This document shows, piece after piece, positions 21,625 to 29,768 of a stretch of 64,000 nucleotides of DNA (positions are counted from its first letter, which is position 1; each line of letters begins with the position of its first letter). Location: positions 310,001-374,000 of the forward strand of contig NZ_FMTP01000003.1 in assembly GCF_900100155.1 (NCBI RefSeq), read 5' to 3'. The position numbers and the translations under genes were made by a program. Origin of the DNA: Ancylobacter rudongensis. GTDB lineage: Bacteria > Pseudomonadota > Alphaproteobacteria > Rhizobiales > Xanthobacteraceae. The notes beneath the pieces are model-generated. The model was not told where the DNA came from, searched no databases, and saw nothing but the letters and a program-made list of their open reading frames with translations.

Positions 21625-22440
21625 ATGAACGCCCCTGCCCCCCTCGACGCCACGGCCCACGCCACCCTGCCCCACGCCGCCACGGCCTTCGCCTCTGGCG
21701 CCGGCATCGCCGAAATCGCGGCACTGCTGGGCGATCCCGCCCGCGCCAACATGCTGCTGGCGCTGATGGGCGGGCCGGCGCTGACGGCCGGCGAGCTGGC
21801 GCGCCAGGCCGGGGTGAGCGCGCCCACGGCCAGCGGCCACCTCGCCAAGCTGGCCGCAGCCGGGGTGGTGGCGGCGCGGCCGCAGGGGCGGCACCGCTAT
21901 TACCGGCTGGCCTCGCCCGAGATCGCCGAGGTGCTGCACGCGCTGATGCTGGCGGCGACCCTGGGCCCGCCGCGCCATCGCCCGCCCGGCCCGCGCGACG
22001 GTGCGCTGCGGCTCGCCCGCAGCTGCTACGACCACCTCGCCGGCCGGCTGGCGGTGGCGCTGCTGGCCGCGCTGGAGGCGCAGGGGCATGTGCGGCTCGC
22101 CAATGAGGGCGAGGCGGTGGAGCCGACGCCGCAGGGGCGGGCGTTTCTGGCCGAATTCGGCCTCGACCTCGACGGGCCGGGGCAAACCTCCGGCGCAGAT
22201 TGCCGCCAAGCCTCACGCCGCCCGCTCTGCCGCACCTGCCTCGACTGGAGCGAGCGGCGCCCGCACCTTGCCGGCCGGCTCGGCGCCGGGCTGCTGGAGC
22301 GGCTGCTCGCGCTCGGCTGGCTCGCCCGCGTGCCCGGCAGCCGCGCCCTCACCCTCACCCGCACCGGCGAAGCCGGCCTGATCGCCACCTTCCACTTGCC
22401 GCCCGACTGGCGGGAGGGGATGGAGGGCGGCTCAAAATGA
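21625..22440 (+). CDS. ArsR-family winged-helix regulator with extended C-terminal domain
   Basis: A 271-residue transcription regulator. The N-terminal winged helix (about residues 25-110) has LLGDPARANMLLALMGG, the recognition helix SAPTASGHLAKLAAAGVV and the wing QGRHRYYRLASPE. It lacks the CxC metal site of arsenic sensors. The C-terminal half has a second conserved block, LARSCYDHLAGRLAVALL and then CRTCLDWSERRPHLAGRLG, found in a subgroup of ArsR proteins often next to exporters. The paired CxxC in that block could bind a metal or respond to thiols; this is inference. It likely represses the divergent DMT exporter gene. The next gene overlaps its stop by four bases. Confidence 0.88.
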   Translation: MNAPAPLDATAHATLPHAATAFASGAGIAEIAALLGDPARANMLLALMGGPALTAGELARQAGVSAPTASGHLAKLAAAGVVAARPQGRHRYYRLASPEIAEVLHALMLAATLGPPRHRPPGPRDGALRLARSCYDHLAGRLAVALLAALEAQGHVRLANEGEAVEPTPQGRAFLAEFGLDLDGPGQTSGADCRQASRRPLCRTCLDWSERRPHLAGRLGAGLLERLLALGWLARVPGSRALTLTRTGEAGLIATFHLPPDWREGMEGGSK

Positions 22441-22763
22441 CACAGCTGAAGACTTTTACCGCGTTTCTGACAATGATCACATGGCTATGGGCCCGGTATT
22501 ATCGTATTATTGTTGTAGTTTATTTAGCATGCTGCATTGTTTATATTCTATTCGCGATAGATAATGTTGCCATACCAGAGATGGCGCTGAGAGTTGGTTT
22601 AGGACTGTTGTCCGTTGGCAGCTTTTACGTGGTATGCGGTTTTGGCAACGCCACGTTCCATCTGCTCTTCTCGCGCGCCCACCGGGCGGAACTGCGTGCC
22701 CCGACCTTTGTCGCGTCGGAAGCCGCGCGCCGCTATTTCCTATCGAGCCGGCGCCTGCGGTGA
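22437..22763 (+). CDS. Small membrane protein, uncharacterised
   Basis: Open frame of 108 residues whose ATG overlaps the regulator stop (ATGA), so translation is probably coupled. Two or three hydrophobic segments are visible (about residues 22-44, IIVVVYLACCIVYILFA, and 50-75, LRVGLGLLSVGSFYVVCGFG), then a basic tail ending YFLSSRRLR. I do not recognise a family. The first 170 bases are AT-rich compared with the rest of the gene and the neighbours, as if part of the gene had a different origin. No stand-alone Shine-Dalgarno apart from GGAGGG in the preceding gene. A real gene is likely but not certain. Confidence 0.6.
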   Translation: MTQLKTFTAFLTMITWLWARYYRIIVVVYLACCIVYILFAIDNVAIPEMALRVGLGLLSVGSFYVVCGFGNATFHLLFSRAHRAELRAPTFVASEAARRYFLSSRRLR

Positions 22764-22909
22764 CGGCTGGAAGTCACCTCGCGCGGGCCCGTGGCGGCGC
22801 CCCCGCGCGTGTCCACCCAAGCCCCCCTTTGAACCCGCGCCGCTCCTCCGCTAGCATCGGCCACCCGGCGCGCGGGGTGGCCGGCGGGCAGGCGCAGAGG
22901 GTGACGTTG

Positions 22910-23440
22910 ATGGCGGCGGACATGTCGGGCTGGCCGGGGCGCGTCATCGTCCGCATTGTGCTGCTCAGCCGCTGGGCGATGGTGCCGCTGTTTCTCGGGC
23001 TGGCCTTCGCCCTGGCGCTGCTGGTGGTCGCCTTCGCCGCGCGGCTGTGGGCCTTTGCGCTGCAGATCTTCAGCCTTTCCGAGACCGCCGTGATCATGGA
23101 GCTGCTCAACCTGATCGACCTCGTGCTGGTCGGCGGGCTGATGGTGATCGTGATCCAGTCCGGCTACGAGAATTTCGTCGAGCAGATCGACCGCCGGCAG
23201 GCGCCGGAATCGCCGGCCTGGATGATGCGGATCAGCTTTTTCGAGCTGAAGCTCAAGCTGTTCGCCTCGCTGATGGCGATTTCCGGCATCACCCTGCTGA
23301 AGGCGCTGATGCGGCTGGAAACCGATGTGAGCGAGACGCAGGTGCGCTGGCTGATGGCGGCGAGCGTGCTGTTCCTCGCCGCCTATGCGGTGCTGGCCTT
23401 CACCGAGCGCTTCGCCGGCACCAGCCGCCGCGCGGAATAG
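22910..23440 (+). CDS. YqhA/UPF0114 family membrane protein
   Basis: A 176-residue inner-membrane protein of the UPF0114 (YqhA) family. It has four hydrophobic segments and the family block VLVGGLMVIVIQSGYENFV (about residues 73-91), followed by the cytosolic stretch with ISFFELKLKLFASLMAISGI. Function is unknown; structural predictions for the family suggest a small channel-like oligomer, which I cannot test here. The ATG at 22910 is preferred as it gives the usual N-terminus; the frame is open upstream to 22634. It ends 13 bp before the convergent acetyltransferase gene. Confidence 0.85.
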   Translation: MAADMSGWPGRVIVRIVLLSRWAMVPLFLGLAFALALLVVAFAARLWAFALQIFSLSETAVIMELLNLIDLVLVGGLMVIVIQSGYENFVEQIDRRQAPESPAWMMRISFFELKLKLFASLMAISGITLLKALMRLETDVSETQVRWLMAASVLFLAAYAVLAFTERFAGTSRRAE

Positions 23441-23453
23441 GCCGCGCCCCCGC

Positions 23454-24044
23454 TCACCTCACCCGCGCCGGGTTGCCCACCGCTGTCGCCCCCGCCGGCA
23501 CGTCCTTTGTGACCACGGCGCCGGCGCCGATCACCGCATCGTCGCCGATGGTGACGCCCGGCAGGATGATCGCCTTGCCCCCGATCCAAACATTGCGGCC
23601 GATGGTGACGGGGCGGCCGAATTCGAGGCCGAGGCGGCGCGCGTCGGGGTCGCGCGGGTGGTCGGCGGTGTAGATGTGGGTGCCCGGCCCGATCTCGGTG
23701 CCGTCGCCGATGTGCACCGGCACCACGTCGAGGATGACGCAGTTGAAATTGAGAAAGACGCCCGTGCCGAGATGGATGTTGAAGCCATAGTCGCAGTGGA
23801 AGGGCGGGCGGATGCCGGTGCGCTCCCCGACCGTACCGAGCCCTTCCGCCAGCAGCGCCCGCCGCTCGGCGCGCGAGAGGGGGAGCGAGGCGTTGAAGCG
23901 CGCCAGCCAGCCGAAGGCGGCGCGTTCGGCGGCCTGAATCTCGGGATCGCTGGCGCGGTAGAGTTCGCCAGCCAGCATGCGCTGCATCTCGCTGCGGGGA
24001 TCGTCTGCGGCGGGCAGGGCGGGTTCGCTGCGGGTAGGGGGCAT
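23454..24044 (-). CDS. Maltose/galactoside O-acetyltransferase family protein
   Basis: A left-handed beta-helix acetyl-CoA-dependent acetyltransferase of about 196 residues. The N-terminal Mac domain (MQRMLAGELYRASDPEIQAA) is followed by hexapeptide repeats: FLNFNCVILDVVPVHIGDGT, IGPGTHIYTADHP with the catalytic His, and VTIGRNVWIGGKAIILPGVT, VTKDVPAGATAVGNPA. This order is typical of Maa/LacA/NodL proteins. NodL acetylates Nod factors, but Maa-type sugar acetylation is the cautious call since no nod genes are near. The ATG at 24044 has GGAG eight bases upstream; ATG 24065 is an alternative. Confidence 0.88.
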   Translation of the reverse strand: MPPTRSEPALPAADDPRSEMQRMLAGELYRASDPEIQAAERAAFGWLARFNASLPLSRAERRALLAEGLGTVGERTGIRPPFHCDYGFNIHLGTGVFLNFNCVILDVVPVHIGDGTEIGPGTHIYTADHPRDPDARRLGLEFGRPVTIGRNVWIGGKAIILPGVTIGDDAVIGAGAVVTKDVPAGATAVGNPARVR

Positions 24045-24390
24045 GGCCGGCGCTCCGTGGCACATTGCGGGCGCCCTGCTTGGGCGATGGTGGCCGGCGC
24101 GGCAAAACACATTGGGTTTCGCGGCTGATACGCGCGGCGCTCCGCTCCCACGCATCCCGTCAGGACCGGGCGTAACGGCGCCGAGGAACGCTGGATCCAC
24201 GGGTCACGCCCCGGGGATGAGGGCGCTCCGTTGGGGAGGCTCTGCGTCCTTCGAGGCGCGCGGTGCGCGCACCTTGGGATGACGAGGGTTCGCCGGAAGA
24301 AGAGGCCGTCAGGCTGAGGTGCCGGCCGCGAGGCCGGCCTCGAAGCCCGCAGACTGTGCCCGGCGCACGCCCCGCCCTTCTCTCCCTCAT

Positions 24391-24409
24391 GCCCGGGCTC
24401 GACCCGGGC
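24391..24409. repeat. Dispersed palindrome copy (GCCCGGG stem)
   Basis: Perfect 7-bp arms GCCCGGG and CCCGGGC with a 5-nt loop. It belongs to the family of intergenic palindromes also seen at 24444, 31539, 38336, 38389 and 46152. Confidence 0.7.
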
Positions 24410-24443
24410 ACCCAGGTTTTGGGCGCGACGGCGGCGAGGCTGG

Positions 24444-24466
24444 ATCCCCGGGTCAAGCCCGGGGAT
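24444..24466. repeat. Dispersed palindrome copy (ATCCCCGGG stem)
   Basis: Perfect 9-bp arms ATCCCCGGG and CCCGGGGAT around a 5-nt loop, 21 bp after the hemH stop on the minus strand. The copy at 38389-38411 has the same arms. Confidence 0.8.
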
Positions 24467-24487
24467 GAGGGGGGCTCTTGATGCCCC

Positions 24488-25573
24488 CTACAGCTCCGCC
24501 CAGCCCTTCAGCTCGCGCTTGACCACCGCTTCCAGCACCTTGATGCCGTCCGGGCTGTCATTGAGGCAGGGGATGAAGTGGAACTTCTCGCCGCCATTAT
24601 GGTGGAAGATCTCGGCGTTCTCGCCGGCGATTTCCTCCAGCGTCTCCAGGCAGTCGGCGACAAAGCCGGGGGTGAGCACGGCGAGGCGCTTCACGCCGGA
24701 TTTCGCCAGCGCTTCCACCGTCTTGTCGGTGTAGGGCTGCAGCCATTCGGCGCTGCCGAAGCGCGACTGGAAGGTGAGGCGCAGCTTGCCCTCGGGCCAG
24801 CCGAGCCGCTCGCGCACCAGCCGGATCGTCTTGTAGCAGTAGCAGTGATAGGGGTCGCCCTTGTCGAAATATTCCTTCGGAATGCCGTGGAAGGAGGCGA
24901 GCACCAGCTCCGGCTCCCAGTCGAGCTTCGCCAGTTCCGAGGTGATGGAATTGGCCAGCGCCTCGATATAGGCCGGCTCGTCCGGCCAGTGCGGGGCGAC
25001 GCGCAGCACCGGCTGCCAGCGCATCTTCTTCAGCGCGTCGAAGGCGGCGTCGCACACCGTCGCCGAGGTGGCGGCGGCGTATTGCGGGTAGAGCGGGATC
25101 AGCAGCAACCGCTCGCAGCCCTGCGCCTGCAGCGCCTCGATGCGCGAGGCGATGGAGGGCTGGCCGTAGCGCATCGCCCAGTCGAAGACGAGGCGGCTAT
25201 CGCGGGGAGCCAGGGCAGCCCCGAGCTTTTCCGACTGCGACCGGGTGATGGTGCGCAGCGGGCCCTCATCGCGCTCCTTGTTCCAGATCGTCGCATAGTC
25301 CTTGCCCTTGGCCTGCGGGCGGATGGACAGGATGATGACGTTGAGGATGAACCACCACAGCACGCGGTTGACCTCGATCACCCGGCGGTCGGAGAGGAAC
25401 TCCTTGAGATAGCGCCGCATCGACCAGTAATCGGTGCCGTCGGGCGTGCCGAGATTGACGATGAGCACGCCGATCTTGCCGAATTTGACCGGCGGATGGC
25501 CGGCGGGCAGCCCGCCATCGGGGCCGGGGTGGAGGGCAACGGAGGCCGCGTCCACCGGAACAGGCTTGGTCAT
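24488..25573 (-). CDS. hemH: Ferrochelatase
   Basis: Inserts Fe2+ into protoporphyrin IX to make protoheme, the last step of heme synthesis, at the inner membrane face. The 361-residue protein has IGVLIVNLGTPDGTDYWSMR near the N-terminus, the conserved IPLYPQYAAATSATV, the catalytic His in LVLASFHGIPKEY, and FQSRFGSAEWLQPYT followed by LTPGFVADCLETLEEI, all diagnostic. The length is slightly above the 320-350 norm because of a roughly 30-residue N-terminal extension seen in many alphaproteobacteria. Start ATG 25573 has GAGGGAG at good spacing; the much longer open frame upstream is not supported. Confidence 0.97.
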   Translation of the reverse strand: MTKPVPVDAASVALHPGPDGGLPAGHPPVKFGKIGVLIVNLGTPDGTDYWSMRRYLKEFLSDRRVIEVNRVLWWFILNVIILSIRPQAKGKDYATIWNKERDEGPLRTITRSQSEKLGAALAPRDSRLVFDWAMRYGQPSIASRIEALQAQGCERLLLIPLYPQYAAATSATVCDAAFDALKKMRWQPVLRVAPHWPDEPAYIEALANSITSELAKLDWEPELVLASFHGIPKEYFDKGDPYHCYCYKTIRLVRERLGWPEGKLRLTFQSRFGSAEWLQPYTDKTVEALAKSGVKRLAVLTPGFVADCLETLEEIAGENAEIFHHNGGEKFHFIPCLNDSPDGIKVLEAVVKRELKGWAEL

Positions 25574-25732
25574 CGGTACTCCCTCGACGGATCGCTGCCG
25601 GCAGCTTCTGCCGTGCTTATAGGTGGATGGGCGGCGCATTCCAACCGGACGCATGTCGCAGGCGGGCGCAGGTTTCAGCCGGTGTGTTGTACGCTGCCCG
25701 GGGCGCCGGGGTTCAGCGCGGCAGGGGGCGAC

Positions 25733-26539
25733 ATGGACAAAATTCACGGCACATTGGGGTTGGTCGGTTGCGGCCAGCTGGGCGCGGCGCTGGCGAGCGC
25801 GCTGCTGCGGGCGGGGGTGGTGGAACCGGGCCGGATGTGGATCGCCAACCGGTCCGGGCCGTTGCCGACCCTTGCCGATTACCCCGGGCTGAACTGGACC
25901 CGCGAGGTGCCGGTGCTGGTAGAGGAATGCGACACGCTGCTGCTCGCCTTGCCGCCCGCCGCCGGGCGAAAGCTGCGCTTTAATGGTGCCGGGCGGCTGG
26001 TGGTGTCTGTCATGGCGGGGGTGGATGTGGAGGCGCTCAACACCATCAGCGGCGGGGCGCGGGTGGTGCGGGCGATGTCCTCGCCGGCCGCCGAAACCGG
26101 CATGGCCTATTCGCCCTGGTTCGCCGGGGCGGGGGTGAGCGAGACCGACCGGGCGGTGGTGCGGGCGCTGTTTTCCGCCTGCGGGATCACCGACGAGGTG
26201 CCGGAAGAGAGCCAGATCGACGTGTTCACCGCCATCACCGGGCCGGTGCCGGGCTTCGTCGCCGCCTTCGCCGCCAGCGTGCAGGACTATGCGAACGGGC
26301 AGGGCGTCGCCCCTGAGGTGGCGCGGCGGGCGGTGGGGCAATTGTTCCACTCCGCCGGGGCGATGCTGGCGACCAGCGAGCGGCCGGCGGCGGATTTTGT
26401 GCGCGACATGGTGGACTATGCCGGCACCACGGCGGCCGGGCTGGAGGCGCTGCGCGCCGCCGGCCTTACCGATGTCGTCGCCCAGGGGCTGGAGGCAGCC
26501 CGCCGGCGCTGCCTGACGATCGGCACGCCGGAGGGGTGA
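25733..26539 (+). CDS. Pyrroline-5-carboxylate reductase-like protein
   Basis: A 268-residue NAD(P)-binding protein of the ProC (PF03807 plus dimerisation domain) family. The N-terminal Rossmann motif is GLVGCGQLGAALASALL, followed by a VVSVMAGVDVEAL strand and VVRAMSSPAAETGMAYSP. The C-terminal helical dimerisation region includes VFTAITGPVPGFVAAFAAS and MVDYAGTTAAGLEALRAAGL, matching P5CR where SPGGTT is usual; here that motif reads YAGTTAAG. It may be a true proline-forming enzyme or a diverged paralogue with another imine substrate. Start ATG 25733, GGGGG upstream. Divergent from hemH. Confidence 0.82.
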   Translation: MDKIHGTLGLVGCGQLGAALASALLRAGVVEPGRMWIANRSGPLPTLADYPGLNWTREVPVLVEECDTLLLALPPAAGRKLRFNGAGRLVVSVMAGVDVEALNTISGGARVVRAMSSPAAETGMAYSPWFAGAGVSETDRAVVRALFSACGITDEVPEESQIDVFTAITGPVPGFVAAFAASVQDYANGQGVAPEVARRAVGQLFHSAGAMLATSERPAADFVRDMVDYAGTTAAGLEALRAAGLTDVVAQGLEAARRRCLTIGTPEG

Positions 26540-26582
26540 GGCCGGGGGGGTAAAATAACGCTGGGCACACAACCATGAGAGG

Positions 26583-26588
26583 TATAAT
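26583..26588 (+). promoter_or_regulatory. Candidate -10 box (TATAAT)
   Basis: Perfect TATAAT 38 bp before the ATG of the secreted-protein gene, inside a short AT-rich stretch (26550-26610) in otherwise GC-rich DNA. No convincing -35 hexamer stands at 16-18 bp. Confidence 0.4.
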
Positions 26589-26625
26589 ATAGATTAGCTC
26601 GTTAAGATAGTGTCAGGAGGGGTGC

Positions 26626-27480
26626 ATGTTCGCATGTAGCCGGTGGCTTCTCAGTACCTTGGGGTGCCTGCTTGTGCTCGGGGAGGCAATCGCCGCGCCC
26701 ACCTGTCCGGTGCCGGACGCGGTCGCGGCGAAGCTGGCGGGCCGGCCCGCTCTGCTGGTCGAGGAGGGTGGTAGCTGGAAGGAGCTGCGGGTCAATCGCC
26801 GGACCAGCCTCGCCCCCGGACCGCGCCGTTTCGCCTATCTCTTTCCCGGCGGCGAGGCCGGCGTGGTGGCGATCAAATTCGTCGATCTGCGCGCCAAGGA
26901 TGAGTTCAGCGCCACCCAGGTCCGCCTGATCCGGTCCGAATTTTCCGAATGCGGCCTCATTCCGCTCATCCGGGCGCTGCTGCCGCTCTCCAACGCCTAT
27001 GCCCGTTTCGGCACCCAGGTCGATGTGGCGGACTATGTCCGCTTTCACATGGCGCCACGCGACCAGCCGCCGATCCTGATCGGCTTCCATCGTAACTATC
27101 CCGGGCCCGGCGCGAGCTGCCGGCGCACCGACGATGTGCGCGGCGGCAATCGCGAGCAGTTCCTCTATGAAGACCGCTTCACCGACGCCATGGTGGTGTT
27201 CAAAGACATGCGGCTGATGCGGCGGGCGGTGGCCGACGGCAAATTCGACCCCAATGATCGGGTGGACGCAGCGCTGCAGAAATACACCCGCTACGCCCGC
27301 ATCGAGACGCAGATGGGCCAATATGCCGCCGGCGCGGCCTGCATCCCCTTCGTCATCGCGGGCAAACCCGGCGCGCGCTCGCAGCTCTGGCTGAATGATC
27401 TCGACCGCCGCGACGTCACCGGCCGCCGGCCCGACAGCGAGCCGGGCTGGGCCATCGAGTGGATGGCGGAGGCGCCATAG
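26626..27480 (+). CDS. Secreted protein of unknown function
   Basis: A 284-residue protein with a clear Sec signal peptide: basic start, hydrophobic LLSTLGCLLVLGEAI and a cleavage site near residues 24-25 (AIA-AP). The mature part carries four or so cysteines (PTCPVP, SECGLI, ASCRRT, AACIPF), suggesting disulfides in the periplasm. It has no repeats or membrane segments. I do not recognise the family. ATG 26626 is preceded by CAGGAGGGG, a strong Shine-Dalgarno. A four-helix membrane protein gene follows after 11 bp and may be its partner. Confidence 0.75.
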   Translation: MFACSRWLLSTLGCLLVLGEAIAAPTCPVPDAVAAKLAGRPALLVEEGGSWKELRVNRRTSLAPGPRRFAYLFPGGEAGVVAIKFVDLRAKDEFSATQVRLIRSEFSECGLIPLIRALLPLSNAYARFGTQVDVADYVRFHMAPRDQPPILIGFHRNYPGPGASCRRTDDVRGGNREQFLYEDRFTDAMVVFKDMRLMRRAVADGKFDPNDRVDAALQKYTRYARIETQMGQYAAGAACIPFVIAGKPGARSQLWLNDLDRRDVTGRRPDSEPGWAIEWMAEAP

Positions 27481-27491
27481 GCGGCGCAAGG

Positions 27492-28115
27492 ATGGACAAT
27501 CCGACCAAATATCTGAGCGAAACCTTCGCCGCCTACCGCAAGATGCTGATCTCGTCGCAGATTCCGCCGGAAAAGATTCCGAAGGAGACGACGAACCTGG
27601 AGAACAACGTCGCCGCGCTGGTGGTTTCCAGCATCCTGTTCTTCATCGCCCGCAGCATTGTCGGCACGCGCGGCGACCTGTTCGAGGTTGCGGCGCTGAA
27701 TCTCGGCCTCGTCATCGGCGTGATCGGCACCATCATGCTGGTGCAGACGGTCGGGCTGGTGATCTGCCGCGACACCGCCGATGGCGCCAGCCGGGTCGAC
27801 CAGTGGGGCACGTTCTTCGTCTTCGTCTGGACCTTCTCGCTGGTCGCCCTGGTCGCCGACCATCTGCTGATGACGCTGAGCTGGACCCCCGGCGTCCACT
27901 CGCTGGTCGGGCAACTGACCAATGGCGACGAGGTGATGACACGTATCGTCTCCTCGGCGGTCTATTCGCTGCTGGCGGTGGGGCTGCTGACGTTCAAATC
28001 GCAACGGCAAAGCCCGGGCTTTCACCCGGGCCGTTATTTCCTCGCCGCGATCATCGGCGTGTGCACCAATACGGCGCTGCTGTACTTCTTCGTGTTCCGC
28101 CTGCGCGACCTGTGA
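27492..28115 (+). CDS. Four-helix membrane protein, uncharacterised
   Basis: A 207-residue protein with a polar N-terminal 40 residues and four hydrophobic segments (about 43-62, 72-95, 112-135 and 165-200, the last including a break and ending LLYFFVFRLRDL). I do not recognise a domain. The start is uncertain: ATG 27492 is chosen, while an in-frame GTG at 27459 overlaps the preceding gene. The 11-bp gap to the secreted-protein gene suggests one transcript. It converges with hss, with only two bases between the stops. Confidence 0.7.
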   Translation: MDNPTKYLSETFAAYRKMLISSQIPPEKIPKETTNLENNVAALVVSSILFFIARSIVGTRGDLFEVAALNLGLVIGVIGTIMLVQTVGLVICRDTADGASRVDQWGTFFVFVWTFSLVALVADHLLMTLSWTPGVHSLVGQLTNGDEVMTRIVSSAVYSLLAVGLLTFKSQRQSPGFHPGRYFLAAIIGVCTNTALLYFFVFRLRDL

Positions 28116-28117
28116 GG

Positions 28118-29545
28118 TCACCGCACCAGAATGTTGCGGAACAGCCAGGGGTCGGTGGGGTCGATATCCTCGGGGAACAGGCCGGGGCGGCCGTCCAGCG
28201 GGGTCCAGTCGGTGTAGTAGCCCTTCACCGTGCCGAGATAGGGCTTCTGGATCTCCAGGCAGCGGCGATAGTCCATCTCGTCGGTCTCGACGATGCCGGC
28301 CTGCGGGTTCTCCAGCGCCCACACCATGCCGGCGAGCACGGCTGATGTCACCTGCAGCCCGGTCGCGGTCTGGTAGGGGGCGAGGTCGCGCGCTTCCTCG
28401 ATGGTGAGCTGCGAGCCGTACCAGTAGGCGTTCTTGGCGTGGCCATAGAGCAGCACGCCGAGTTCGTCGCGCCCGTCGACGATCTCGTGCTCGGTCAGGA
28501 TCGACCAGTCGCCGAGCGGCCCGCCCTCGGTGCCGAACATCTCGTGCCAGGACAGCAGCGCGTCGTTGCAGGGATGGTAGGCATAGTGGCAGGTCGGGCG
28601 GTAGGCGACCTGGGCGCCGTTGCGGACGGTGAAATAGTCGGCGATCGAGATCGACTCGTTATGGGTGACGAGGAAGCCGTGCTGCGGGCCCAGCGTCGGG
28701 CACCAGGTGCGCACCTTGGTCGCGGCGCCGGCCTGCATCAGATAGATCGCCGCGCCGGAGCCGAAATTATGGGTGTGGGCGTTCTCCGGCATCCAGGTCT
28801 CGTGCGTGCCCCAGCCGAGCTCGGCCGGCTGCAGCCCCTCGGAGACGAAGCCCTCCACCGACCAGGTGTTGACGAAGGTGCCGAAGGGGCGCGGGTCGCG
28901 GGCGCGCTGGGTGTCGCGCTCGGCGATGTGGATGCCCTTGACGCCGACGCGGCTCATCAGCTCCGCCCAGCCCTCGCGGCTGGTCGGCTCGGTGAAATCA
29001 AGGCCGGTATCGGTGGCGATGTCGATCACCGCCTGCTTGACGAACCAGGACACCATGCCCGGATTGGCGCCGCAGCAGGAGACGGCGGTGGGCCCGCCGG
29101 GATGGGCGCGCTTGGCCTTGAGCATGGATTCGCGCAGCGCATAGTTGGAACGGCTGGCGGGGGTGGCGTCCTTGTCGAAATAGAAGCCGAGCCAGGGCTC
29201 GACCACCGTGTCGATGTAGAGCGCGCCCAGCTCGCGGGCGAACAGCATCAGGTCGACCGAGCCGGTATCGACCGAGAGGTTGATGACAAAGCCGCGCCCG
29301 CCCGTGGTGAGCAGGGGGGTGAGCACGTCGCGGTAGTTTTCCTGGGTGATGGCGAGCTGGAGGAAGCGGATGCCGCGCTCGTCGAGGAGGGCGCGGTGAT
29401 CGTCCACCGGGTCGATGACGGTCAGGCTTTCCTTGTCGAAATCGAAGTGCCGCTCCAGGAGAGGCAGGATGCCGCGCCCGATCGAGCCGAAGCCGATGAG
29501 CACGAGGGGACCGTCGATTTTTCCGTAGACCGGCCAGACTGACAT
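28118..29545 (-). CDS. hss: Homospermidine synthase
   Basis: NAD-dependent enzyme that makes sym-homospermidine from two putrescines, or putrescine plus spermidine, in the cytoplasm. The 475-residue length is close to the characterised alphaproteobacterial enzyme. The Rossmann motif is VLIGFGSIGRGILPLLERHF, with the downstream blocks DTVVEPWLGFY, SCCGANPGMVSWFVKQA and HTHNFGSGAAIYLMQAGA. Homospermidine is a common polyamine in Rhizobiales and Xanthobacteraceae. Start ATG 29545. The product may help growth and stress tolerance. It lies on the same strand as the sulfate operon, 223 bp downstream of cysW, a gap in which I see no gene. Confidence 0.95.
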   Translation of the reverse strand: MSVWPVYGKIDGPLVLIGFGSIGRGILPLLERHFDFDKESLTVIDPVDDHRALLDERGIRFLQLAITQENYRDVLTPLLTTGGRGFVINLSVDTGSVDLMLFARELGALYIDTVVEPWLGFYFDKDATPASRSNYALRESMLKAKRAHPGGPTAVSCCGANPGMVSWFVKQAVIDIATDTGLDFTEPTSREGWAELMSRVGVKGIHIAERDTQRARDPRPFGTFVNTWSVEGFVSEGLQPAELGWGTHETWMPENAHTHNFGSGAAIYLMQAGAATKVRTWCPTLGPQHGFLVTHNESISIADYFTVRNGAQVAYRPTCHYAYHPCNDALLSWHEMFGTEGGPLGDWSILTEHEIVDGRDELGVLLYGHAKNAYWYGSQLTIEEARDLAPYQTATGLQVTSAVLAGMVWALENPQAGIVETDEMDYRRCLEIQKPYLGTVKGYYTDWTPLDGRPGLFPEDIDPTDPWLFRNILVR

Positions 29546-29768
29546 TCGCGGGGACACTCCTTTGGTTCCAAAAGGCACAGATGCGCGCGCACCATGCGGC
29601 GAGCCAGCCTGCCGCGTCAATGGTGACGGGCGCGTGACGGGGCCCCTACCCGGAGGGCGGCGTGGCGTGAGGTCGCCATGCGGCCATGGCGGACGACCAT
29701 CGTCAGGGGCAATGGCCGGCGGCGGGCCGCGCCGGGCATCAGTGGCCAGGGGTTATTTTGGCCCCGCG

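Larger units (their letters stand above)
24045..24487. other. Intergenic region made largely of palindromic repeats
   Basis: 443 bases without a credible gene between the acetyltransferase and hemH, both on the minus strand. It holds three palindromes of a dispersed family: an imperfect copy at 24195-24218, GCCCGGG/CCCGGGC at 24391-24409, and ATCCCCGGG/CCCGGGGAT at 24444-24466. Short open frames here have no family match and follow the repeats. Confidence 0.6.
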
